Source: an uncultured Butyrivibrio sp.
GTDB lineage: Bacteria; Bacillota; Clostridia; Lachnospirales; Lachnospiraceae
Length of the DNA stretch: 33,535 nucleotides
Assembly: GCA_946623755.1 (NCBI GenBank)
Contig: CAMORK010000024.1
Location: 1 to 33,535, forward strand
Direction: 5' to 3'
Positions 1 to 5,978 of this stretch are shown here, one piece after another (the first letter of the stretch is position 1; each line of letters opens with the position of its first letter). The position numbers and the translations under genes are program-made. The notes under the pieces were generated by a model that was not told where the DNA came from, did no database searches, and saw nothing but the letters and a program-made list of their open reading frames with translations.

Positions 1-182
1 CCTGCCTGGATAACGCATCCCATAAGTACTTCATCAACCTGCTCAGGCTTAACACCTGCGCGATTAAGTGCCTCCTTGATTACGATTGAACCAAGTTCTG
101 CTGCTGGAGTATTGCTGAGGGCTCCACCCATTTTGCCGATGGCAGTTCTGACTGCACCAGCTATAACTACTTTCTGTGCCAT
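1..182 (-). CDS. Acetyl-CoA C-acetyltransferase (thiolase), N-terminal part only
   Basis: The 5' end of a minus-strand gene that runs off the left edge; about 60 residues are visible. The N-terminus (MAQKVVIAGAVRTAIGKMGG, then a segment with AELGSIVIKEALNRAGV and VDEVLMGCVIQAG) is the classic start of thiolase superfamily enzymes, which condense two acetyl-CoA to acetoacetyl-CoA. The active-site Cys lies beyond the window. A GGAGGT ribosome binding site (191-196) sits 8 bases before the ATG. In butyrate-forming Lachnospiraceae a thiolase often heads the thl-crt-hbd-bcd-etf operon, but no neighbour in that direction is visible, so the pathway is inferred. Other thiolases (fatty acid degradation) start similarly. 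Confidence 0.9.
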   Translation of the reverse strand, partial: MAQKVVIAGAVRTAIGKMGGALSNTPAAELGSIVIKEALNRAGVKPEQVDEVLMGCVIQA

Positions 183-289
183 AACGTATTACCTCCATTT
201 TGGGGACTCTCTGATCCCGGTTTTTATTAAGTTTCTTCTGCAAAAACCTGCGTAAAAATCGATTGACAAATTTTTATCAGAACAGATTT

Positions 290-318
290 ATTGTATCATA
301 GCACTTAGTCAAATGCAA
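290..318 (-). promoter_or_regulatory. Putative promoter of the thiolase gene
   Basis: On the minus strand, TTGCAT (313-318), a 17-base spacer, then TACAAT (290-295), preceded by TGA and so resembling an extended -10. It would give a leader of roughly 100 bases. The match to the -35 consensus is weak; the -10 and spacing are good. Confidence 0.45.
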
Positions 319-320
319 CA

Positions 321-348
321 AAAATAGCTCCCGGGTGGGAGCTATTTT
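321..348 (-). terminator. Intrinsic terminator after hpf
   Basis: Perfect 12-bp inverted repeat (321-332 with 337-348), 4-base loop, arms AAAATAGCTCCC and GGGAGCTATTTT. On the minus strand the stem ends in a T run that continues at 320. It follows the hpf stop by about 50 bases. The A/T-rich arm ends would allow activity in both directions. Confidence 0.9.
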
Positions 349-400
349 ATTAAAAATCTATGAATTGATATTTAATTAACGGAATCCTATGTGCAATATA

Positions 401-931
401 TCAAGCTTCCGGCTCGATAAGGCCATATGTATTTCCTTTTCTCTTGTAAACTACATTAACCTGATCTGTCTCTGCGTTTACAAATACAAAGAAGTTGTGT
501 CCGAGAAGTTCCATCTGTACACAGGCATCCTCAGCATACATTGGCTTGGGATCGAACTTCTTCATACGCTCAATGCGGATATCCTCATCATCCATGTAGT
601 CTGACTCGATATACTCTTTTTTGAAGTTGCTGGCCTCAGCCTGCTGCTTGTCTACCAGTTTGCTCTTATACTTCTTGAGCTGTCTCTCGATTACTTCCTC
701 AACAAGATCAATTGATACGTACATATCATTGCTTACCTGCTCTGCACGGATGATCTTGCCCTTTACAGGAATGGTTACCTCGATCTTATGTCTCTCTTTG
801 TCTACGTTAAGTGTGACATTAGCATTAGTGTCGGGAGTGAAATACTTCTCCAGTTTTCCAATCTTTTCCTCAACTGCTGCCTTTAATCCGGGTGTTACAT
901 CAATGTTCTTTCCAACGATAGTAAATTTCAT
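401..931 (-). CDS. hpf: Long-form ribosome hibernation promoting factor HPF
   Basis: A 176-residue protein with the two-domain layout of long HPF. The N-terminal S30AE/RaiA fold (about residues 1-100, starting MKFTIVGKNIDVTPGLK) binds the 30S decoding region. The C-terminal dimerisation domain (about 118-176, with FDPKPMYAEDACVQMELLGH and the TYGLIEPEA end) joins two 30S subunits into 100S dimers. The length is typical of Firmicute long HPF. The ATG follows an AAGGGG ribosome binding site (942-947). A promoter lies at 982-1011 and a strong terminator follows, so it looks monocistronic. The intergenic region upstream carries a DnaA-box cluster, which might link its expression or that of its neighbour to replication; this is speculation. 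Confidence 0.97.
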   Translation of the reverse strand: MKFTIVGKNIDVTPGLKAAVEEKIGKLEKYFTPDTNANVTLNVDKERHKIEVTIPVKGKIIRAEQVSNDMYVSIDLVEEVIERQLKKYKSKLVDKQQAEASNFKKEYIESDYMDDEDIRIERMKKFDPKPMYAEDACVQMELLGHNFFVFVNAETDQVNVVYKRKGNTYGLIEPEA

Positions 932-981
932 GCAATCATCCCCTTTACTTCGCCCAATCAGGACATATTTGTGTTAAAAAC

Positions 982-1011
982 ATTATAACATTGATATACA
1001 TACAGGTGCAA
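982..1011 (-). promoter_or_regulatory. Putative sigma-A promoter of hpf
   Basis: TTGCAC (1006-1011), an 18-base spacer and a perfect TATAAT (982-987) on the minus strand, ending about 50 bases before the hpf ATG. Confidence 0.55.
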
Positions 1012-1096
1012 ATTGAAGATAGCTCTTTTGTATAAAATGCACAAAAAATAACTTCTGCTTTCTATTGTGCAAAATTAGCTTTTAGATAACGTTTTC

Positions 1097-1166
1097 TGTG
1101 GATAATGTGGATAACTTCGTGTATAAGTCGTAAAAACGCGCTTTTTTTCCTCACGATTGTGGATAA
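1097..1166 (-). promoter_or_regulatory. Cluster of DnaA boxes beside an A/T-rich tract
   Basis: Three perfect copies of TTATCCACA (read on the minus strand) at 1097-1105, 1106-1114 and 1158-1166, the first two directly abutting. A fourth copy with one mismatch (TTATACACG) lies at 1118-1126. All point the same way. Bases about 1169-1202 next to them are almost purely A/T. A DnaA-box array plus an A/T-rich tract is what replication origins and DnaA-titration sites look like. No dnaA, dnaN or plasmid rep gene is in the window, so the role is open. Bases 1203-1310 of this gap hold nothing I can assign. Confidence 0.7.
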
Positions 1167-1312
1167 CTCTTAAAAAAATTATAAAAAAAAAGTAATTAAT
1201 TCATGTTGACTTTTATATTTATGTGCAAAAGAGAGAAATGCAGAATCGAGAAACGCAAACTCAATGCCGCTTCGCTTGTTCCTCGTTTCATGGCGCTCAT
1301 CATATATAAAAA

Positions 1313-1352
1313 AGAGACAGTCATTTATGAGTAAGCTCTAATGACTGTCTCT
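1313..1352 (-). terminator. Intrinsic terminator of the NlpC/P60 gene
   Basis: Perfect 13-bp inverted repeat (1313-1325 with 1340-1352; arms AGAGACAGTCATT and AATGACTGTCTCT) followed on the minus strand by a T run, 22 bases after the stop codon. Confidence 0.9.
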
Positions 1353-1374
1353 TCATTTTTTACAATTCTTTCTT

Positions 1375-2703
1375 TTAGAAGATTCTTCTTACTGCCAGAA
1401 CAGTTCTGTAATCTGCACTTGAGATCTTAATACCTGTCTTGGCTGTTGAAGCATGTACGATCTGACCGTTACCGATGTAGATAGCAACGTGACCTGAGTA
1501 ACATACAATGTCACCGGGCTGTGCATTTGCAAGTCCGTCAACTGCTGCACCAACACTTCTGTCAGCACCGGATGAATGAGGAAGACTTATACCAAAGTTC
1601 TGATATACACTCATTACGAATCCTGAGCAGTCAGCACCGTTTGTAAGTGATGTTCCACCATATACATAAGGGTTACCTACAAACTGCTGAGCGAACTGAG
1701 CAACTGCTGAACCGATGGAACTTGTAGCTGTTGTATATGATCCTGCGGAATTGTAACTCTTAGATCCGCTTGACTCGCTTGAACTCTTTGTGTTTGCCTT
1801 AGCTGCCTTGTTGGCTGCCTCTAAAGCTGCTCTTTCCTTGGCAAGACGTGCTTCCTCTTCTGCCTTGGACTCAGCCTTAACAAACTCTGTGGAAAGTGTT
1901 ACGTAATCCATTGATACGTAACCGTCACCTTCCTCGATACTAACCTTAACCCATCCGTCAAGCTCTTCCTCAACTACGAGCTGATCCTCGATAGGAACAA
2001 GACCAAGCACCTCGGCATCGAGACTTGCGCCGCCTCTAACCTTAAGTGTTGTAGTTGTTACAGTAGCGATCCTGGTTCCGACCTCTTTGGCAAGATCAAC
2101 GGCATCATCGCCTGTTACGCAGTACTCTGCCTTAACATAACCTTCAACTGATCCAGACTTGATCTTGTACCAGCCGTTGTCCTCCTCGATGAAGGTACCA
2201 ACAGACTTGTCATAGAGCTTACCAATAATCTCGCCGTCCTCTTCACTGGGAAGATCACGAACATTGACATAATCGTAAACCTTGGCGATAACGAGGGTCT
2301 TGAAAAGCTCGTCCTCAGACTGCTCTTCTTCTACTGCTTCCTCTGTCTCGGGATTAACGATAATAGCGCCGGTAGCATTCTGAATATCTGAAAGAATACT
2401 GTTAGTCAATGTAGACGCAAGCGGTGTTACATTTGTCACTGTATCGTCAGAATTGACAGCCTCTGTTGTGGCTGCTGACTTGCTGGTACTTGATGAAGCC
2501 TCTTCCTCTGCTTTTTCAGTTTCTACAGTTTCCTGCAGGTTTGAAAGTGATACCTGATTGCTTCCAAGAGCATATGTAATACCTGCCTGTGGCAGTACAC
2601 TTGTTACTTTATTAGATGAAGCGTATGCTGTAATGTCAAAGTTTGTAAATGTCATTGCAGCTACCATAGATAAAGCAGTAAGCTGCACAAATGGCTTTCT
2701 CAA
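1375..2703 (-). CDS. Secreted cell-wall hydrolase, two SH3b domains plus NlpC/P60
   Basis: A 442-residue secreted peptidoglycan hydrolase. A signal peptide is visible (positive N-terminus, hydrophobic core, likely cleavage after AYA, residue 28). A Ser/Thr/Glu-rich stretch follows, then two SH3_3 wall-binding repeats (about 135-200 with VNVRDLP, and 210-275 with LKVRGGAS), an Ala/Lys/Glu linker and a C-terminal NlpC/P60 endopeptidase (about 330-442). The catalytic Cys lies in ADCSGF and the His in SGHVAIYIGNG, and a second His lies in IVHAS. Such enzymes cut the D-iGlu/DAP stem peptide link. The start is TTG (2701-2703), chosen because GGAGG lies 6 bases upstream (2710-2714) and later Met codons would destroy the signal peptide. 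It has its own promoter and terminator. Confidence 0.95.
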   Translation of the reverse strand: MRKPFVQLTALSMVAAMTFTNFDITAYASSNKVTSVLPQAGITYALGSNQVSLSNLQETVETEKAEEEASSSTSKSAATTEAVNSDDTVTNVTPLASTLTNSILSDIQNATGAIIVNPETEEAVEEEQSEDELFKTLVIAKVYDYVNVRDLPSEEDGEIIGKLYDKSVGTFIEEDNGWYKIKSGSVEGYVKAEYCVTGDDAVDLAKEVGTRIATVTTTTLKVRGGASLDAEVLGLVPIEDQLVVEEELDGWVKVSIEEGDGYVSMDYVTLSTEFVKAESKAEEEARLAKERAALEAANKAAKANTKSSSESSGSKSYNSAGSYTTATSSIGSAVAQFAQQFVGNPYVYGGTSLTNGADCSGFVMSVYQNFGISLPHSSGADRSVGAAVDGLANAQPGDIVCYSGHVAIYIGNGQIVHASTAKTGIKISSADYRTVLAVRRIF

Positions 2704-2720
2704 AACTAACCTCCAAATTT

Positions 2721-2737
2721 GTTACGAATTTGTTACA
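2721..2737 (-). promoter_or_regulatory. WalR-like direct repeat in the leader
   Basis: On the minus strand TGTAAC, 5 bases, CGTAAC: one mismatch from the WalR box pattern TGTWAH-N5-TGTWAH known to control wall hydrolases in Firmicutes. It lies downstream of the -10, where binding would more likely repress than activate. It may be chance in A/T-rich DNA. Confidence 0.3.
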
Positions 2738-2746
2738 TCTTTTAAA

Positions 2747-2775
2747 AATATACGCCACATCTTTTAATTTGTCAA
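2747..2775 (-). promoter_or_regulatory. Sigma-A promoter of the NlpC/P60 gene
   Basis: Perfect TTGACA (2770-2775), a 17-base spacer and TATATT (2747-2752) on the minus strand, about 45 bases upstream of the TTG start. It lies in the short gap after trxB, where no terminator is visible, so read-through from trxB is also possible. Confidence 0.75.
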
Positions 2776-2783
2776 GAAAAGCA

Positions 2784-3722
2784 TTACTTTTCCTTGCCAA
2801 CCATAAAATCCTGTACGGATGTTACAGCATTTGCGCCGTCGGCAACTGCAGTAACGATCTGTCTTAAACGCTTCTTTCTGGAATCACCTGCAACAAATAT
2901 GCCGGGTGCTGAAGTTGCACCGTCTTCACCCGCAATTACATATCCCTGCTCGTCGCAGTCTATAACGTTTAAGAACAGGTCTGTGGATGGATGTATACCT
3001 ATTGCCACAAATATTCCATCAATTGTAATATCTGACTCGGAAAGGTCTTTTACGTTCTCTATATGAAGGCCTGTAACAGTTTCTTCACCCTTTATCTCTT
3101 TTACAACGCTGTCCCAGATCACTTCAACATTAGGAAGTGCAAAGAGCTCATCCTGAAGGATCTTGGTTGCTCTGAGTTCATCTCTTCTGTGAATAAGGTA
3201 AACCTTCTTGCAGAATCTTGCCAGGAAGATTGCATCCTCAACAGCTACATCTCCTCCACCGTTTACTGCTGTGATCTTATCCTTGTAGAATGCACCGTCA
3301 CAGGTAGCGCAATATGAAACGCCCTTACCGATGAATTCCTCTTCTCCGGGAATTCCGAGCTTGGAATGGTGTGCACCGGTAGCAAGAATAATTGTGTGTG
3401 TCTCAAATTCTCCGTTATCGGTAACGACCTTATATACAGGAGCCTTGGTATCAGAGCCCTTGTCAATTGTCTCTATTGCAGTAACTGTAGCATCAGCAAA
3501 CTCTGCGCCAAGCTTATCGGCATGCTCTCTGAACTTCATGGCAAGATCAAAACCGTTTACTCCGGGAATTCCCAGATAATTATCTACTTCATAAGTGTCA
3601 ATTATCTGTCCGCCGCTTACAGGGTTTTTCTCGATTATAAGCATGTTAAGCCCTGCTCTCTTGGCGTATACTGCTGCAGAAAGTCCTGCAGGTCCTGAAC
3701 CGATAATTATAAGATCATACAT
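2784..3722 (-). CDS. trxB: Thioredoxin-disulfide reductase
   Basis: A 312-residue flavoenzyme that moves electrons from NADPH through FAD to thioredoxin. The FAD site is GSGPAG (8-13), the redox-active pair is CATC (138-141), and the NADPH-binding region holds GGGDVA (155-160) and HRRDE (178-182). The C-terminal FAD motif is GIFVAGD. The length is standard for the low-Mr type. The usual GGGDSA is GGGDVA here, a mild variation. The ATG follows a GGGAGG site (3732-3737). The promoter overlaps a perfect 20-bp palindrome, suggesting dedicated repression. Related NADPH-dependent flavoproteins lacking CxxC are excluded by the intact CATC. Confidence 0.97.
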   Translation of the reverse strand: MYDLIIIGSGPAGLSAAVYAKRAGLNMLIIEKNPVSGGQIIDTYEVDNYLGIPGVNGFDLAMKFREHADKLGAEFADATVTAIETIDKGSDTKAPVYKVVTDNGEFETHTIILATGAHHSKLGIPGEEEFIGKGVSYCATCDGAFYKDKITAVNGGGDVAVEDAIFLARFCKKVYLIHRRDELRATKILQDELFALPNVEVIWDSVVKEIKGEETVTGLHIENVKDLSESDITIDGIFVAIGIHPSTDLFLNVIDCDEQGYVIAGEDGATSAPGIFVAGDSRKKRLRQIVTAVADGANAVTSVQDFMVGKEK

Positions 3723-3772
3723 AGTGGATTACCTCCCTTGGAAAAGCATAATTTATAGTTTATAGTTTTATT

Positions 3773-3792
3773 TTCGATTGTATACAATCGAA
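3773..3792. promoter_or_regulatory. Perfect 20-bp palindrome, probable trxB operator
   Basis: TTCGATTGTATACAATCGAA reads the same on both strands and touches the last base of the trxB -10 element, so it covers the expected transcription start. The core TTGTATACAA fits the GTNTAC-type operators bound by many GntR-family regulators (family knowledge); the actual protein is unknown and not encoded next to it. Confidence 0.6.
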
Positions 3793-3819
3793 TTGTATCA
3801 CATAATTTTATTTTGTAAA
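3792..3819 (-). promoter_or_regulatory. Putative trxB promoter
   Basis: TTTACA (3814-3819), 16 bases, TACAAT (3792-3797) on the minus strand, directly upstream of the palindrome. Confidence 0.5.
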
Positions 3820-3825
3820 GTATTT

Positions 3826-4548
3826 TTATAACCATCCACCGTCAATTGTTATAACCTGCCCCGTCATATAGACCGGAGCCTGACTCACCATCAGCACGAG
3901 ACTTGCAACTTCCTTCGCTTCTCCCATTCTTCCCATTGGGATCTCCTCGCACAATTCCTCAAGGTCCTCATCGCTTAGATGCTGCCTGTTCATATCCGTG
4001 TCAATAACTCCGCAGGAAACGGCATTCACAGCTATATTGCTTGGTGCAAGCTCTTTTGCCAAAGCTCTGGTGAATGCATTTACACCGCCCTTGCTTGCCG
4101 AATATGCCACTTCGCATGAAGCACCAACAGCTCCCCATACCGATGATATATTGATTATTCTCCCGCTTCCGGCCCTTATCATCCCCGGAACAAAGAGACT
4201 GCTCGTGTAAAAGAGACTGTCAAGATTTGTACCTGTAATGCTCTTCCAATCGGTTACATCCATATCAGTCAAAAGACCTATATAAGCAACCCCTGCGTTG
4301 TTGACAATAACATCCACATCCCCTGTCTTGTCATAAAGCTCATTTACCGAATCAGGATCAGAAACATCACAGGCATAAGCCTCGCACTTGATCCCGTATC
4401 TCTCTGAGAGCTCAACCGAAAGAGCCTTGAGATCATCGATATTATTCTTGCAGCACAGCACCAGGTTGTCTTTGTTCTCAGCAAAAGAGATTGCGATCTC
4501 CCTTCCTATTCCTCTGGATGCACCGGTTATCAAAACCTTTCTGTTCAT
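3826..4548 (-). CDS. SDR-family oxidoreductase (FabG-like)
   Basis: A short-chain dehydrogenase/reductase of about 240 residues. The NAD(P)-binding GASRGIG lies at 9-15 and NNAG at 83-86. The catalytic Ser is near 136 (NISSVWG), with Tyr149 and Lys153 in YSASK, and the C-terminus ends with the usual TGQVITIDGGWL. The substrate cannot be told; 3-oxoacyl-ACP reductase is one option, but no fatty acid genes adjoin. The reading frame stays open to an ATG at 4563, but I choose the ATG at 4548 because AAGGAAGAG lies just upstream of it and nothing like a ribosome binding site precedes the longer form. It is a single gene between the CheY terminator and the trxB promoter. Confidence 0.92.
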   Translation of the reverse strand: MNRKVLITGASRGIGREIAISFAENKDNLVLCCKNNIDDLKALSVELSERYGIKCEAYACDVSDPDSVNELYDKTGDVDVIVNNAGVAYIGLLTDMDVTDWKSITGTNLDSLFYTSSLFVPGMIRAGSGRIINISSVWGAVGASCEVAYSASKGGVNAFTRALAKELAPSNIAVNAVSCGVIDTDMNRQHLSDEDLEELCEEIPMGRMGEAKEVASLVLMVSQAPVYMTGQVITIDGGWL

Positions 4549-4574
4549 AGTCTCTTCCTTCATATTATAAAATT

Positions 4575-4597
4575 AGCCGAGAGCATAGCCCTCGGCT
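4575..4597 (-). terminator. Intrinsic terminator after the CheY-like gene
   Basis: 7-bp stem AGCCGAG (4575-4581) with CTCGGCT (4591-4597), then AATTTT on the minus strand, 22 bases past the stop codon of the receiver gene. Confidence 0.75.
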
Positions 4598-4619
4598 TAT
4601 ATTTACGTAATCTGTCACA

Positions 4620-4979
4620 TCACTTTTCGCAGTGCTCCAAAGCCTCAAGAACCGTTTCCTCTACGAAAGGCTTTGAAACGAACTCTGTTGCCCCAAGTTT
4701 GACTGCTTCCATCATCTTATCCTTCTGTCCTGCTGCCGTGATCATCACAACCTTGGCATCAGGGAAGTCTTCTTTGATGTGCTTCAATGACTCAATACCG
4801 TCCATTTCGGGCATTGTAATGTCCATAGTGACGATGTCGGGCCGGAGTTTAGCGTATTGTGTAAATCCTTCTTTGCCGTTTATAGCTTCACCTACTATAT
4901 TATATCCGGCTCTCTCCAAAATGTCCTTAAGGATTCTTCTTGAAGTTCTTGAATCATCTACAATTAATACGTCCTTCAT
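4620..4979 (-). CDS. CheY-like single-domain response regulator
   Basis: A 119-residue stand-alone receiver domain with no output domain. All phosphorylation residues are present, numbered from the chosen ATG: acidic pair Asp8-Asp9 (VDDSRTSR), phospho-acceptor Asp53 (TMDITMPEMDG), Thr81 (MITAAG) and Lys103 (SKPF). An in-frame TTG lies one codon upstream at 4982, but the ATG at 4979 has the better 7-base spacing to AGGAGG (4987-4992). It is 18 bases downstream of the CheX-like phosphatase gene, so the two form a probable operon. Such proteins usually bind the flagellar switch or act as a phosphate sink. No histidine kinase is adjacent, so its phosphodonor is unknown. Confidence 0.93.
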   Translation of the reverse strand: MKDVLIVDDSRTSRRILKDILERAGYNIVGEAINGKEGFTQYAKLRPDIVTMDITMPEMDGIESLKHIKEDFPDAKVVMITAAGQKDKMMEAVKLGATEFVSKPFVEETVLEALEHCEK

Positions 4980-4997
4980 CAACGTGCCTCCTGTATT

Positions 4998-5885
4998 TCA
5001 TCCAATCAAAATATCTTTAGACACTGCAATTATGTATTTTACCTCTCCGCCCGCGACATATACCGGCATGACGATCATCTCATCGCTGCTGGCCTGTACA
5101 AAGCTCACGGAGAAATTAGGTGGTTCAAGTTCTATTTTGGAATCGTTCCTGCTCTGCTCTGTTGCGTAGAGACCGTTGATACAGTTTATGAGTTCGCAGA
5201 CCGCATCCAAAGCATCTTCTCTGGTCTCGATAAATTCTTCTTTGGTATATGCGACAGCCATCTTTCTGACGTCTTCATACTTGCCGGAAATAGCAACCAC
5301 AGCCTGCTGGTCTCCATGGAACTTCTGATAGCCCAATACCTCATCCTGGAGTACTCTGGAGGTGTACGCCTTTCCCACATAAACGTGGTTGTCAACCAGT
5401 CTGTACATATTCTTGATACCCATTGCGAGCATCCTGCTAAAGACAGGATCGGCATTGTCTATAAATATAGGAACCGCCTTCTCAACGTCTCCGGTCTTAA
5501 GGGCAGCCATGTCGCTCTCGGTAAAGCCGTTTATCTTCTGATAATCAGCTTCAATGCTCTCAAGCTGTGCCATAGTCTGAAAACCCATGTCAACGGCAGA
5601 CTGTAAAAAAGTCAGATAAGTATTGCCCTGAAGTCCCAAAAGCCTCTGTACCTGAGTATCTGTAAGGTATCCCTTCTCAACTGCTATATCGCCAAAGCGC
5701 TTGTCAATTGATGCCTGAAGCATATTGACATGCTCAGCCTGAGCAATAGTAATCATCTTCTCGGCCACAGCAATGACACCCAGCTTGGCACGCTCTGATT
5801 CCTGCTTAGCATAGACCTGTGCCAGCTGATTTTTAGTCAGAATACCCTGTTCAACAAGGTAAGCTCCGATTAACCGATCCAGCAT
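4998..5885 (-). CDS. CheX-like CheY-P phosphatase with N-terminal GspE-N/MshEN-like repeats
   Basis: A 295-residue protein in two parts. The N-terminal third has two similar helical repeats (IGAYLVEQGILTKNQLAQV at about 6-24, and FGDIAVEKGYLTDTQVQRL at about 64-82) that resemble the N-terminal module of type II/IV secretion ATPases (GspE-N/MshEN), some of which bind cyclic di-GMP. The C-terminal part (about 140-295) looks like CheC/CheX: the helix ELINCING carries the Glu231/Asn234 pair expected for dephosphorylating CheY-P. There is no signal peptide or membrane segment. The ATG follows AAGGAG (5895-5901). The gene lies directly upstream of the CheY-like gene, which supports the pairing. The domain names come from pattern recognition, not a database search. 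Confidence 0.75.
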   Translation of the reverse strand: MLDRLIGAYLVEQGILTKNQLAQVYAKQESERAKLGVIAVAEKMITIAQAEHVNMLQASIDKRFGDIAVEKGYLTDTQVQRLLGLQGNTYLTFLQSAVDMGFQTMAQLESIEADYQKINGFTESDMAALKTGDVEKAVPIFIDNADPVFSRMLAMGIKNMYRLVDNHVYVGKAYTSRVLQDEVLGYQKFHGDQQAVVAISGKYEDVRKMAVAYTKEEFIETREDALDAVCELINCINGLYATEQSRNDSKIELEPPNFSVSFVQASSDEMIVMPVYVAGGEVKYIIAVSKDILIG

Positions 5886-5901
5886 GTGTTTCCGCTCCTT
5901 C

Positions 5902-5919
5902 TTGAAATCTGAATTTCAA
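5902..5919. promoter_or_regulatory. Inverted repeat just upstream of the ribosome binding site
   Basis: TTGAAAT-CTGA-ATTTCAA, 7-bp arms, lying between the promoter and the ribosome binding site of the CheX-like gene. It could be an operator or a small leader hairpin; significance is uncertain in A/T-rich DNA. Confidence 0.3.
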
Positions 5920-5943
5920 ATCTACAAACGGGACTATACTTCA

Positions 5944-5972
5944 ATTTTAGACTATTAACCGTATATAAACAA
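5944..5972 (-). promoter_or_regulatory. Putative promoter of the CheX-CheY pair
   Basis: TTGTTT (5967-5972), 17 bases, TAAAAT (5944-5949) on the minus strand. It looks like a sigma-A promoter; I see no sigma-28 (flagellar) consensus. Confidence 0.4.
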
Positions 5973-5978
5973 GCTAAA

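Noticed and set aside
183-300. Rex operator in the thiolase leader
   Set aside because: Thiolase genes are often Rex-controlled, and one half-site-like TTGTCAA is present, but the matching second half is missing.
1196-1300. Short minus-strand reading frame of 34 residues in the DnaA-box gap
   Set aside because: It starts directly after the NlpC/P60 terminator, has no ribosome binding site, and the translation (MSAMKRGTSEAALSLRF...) resembles no protein.
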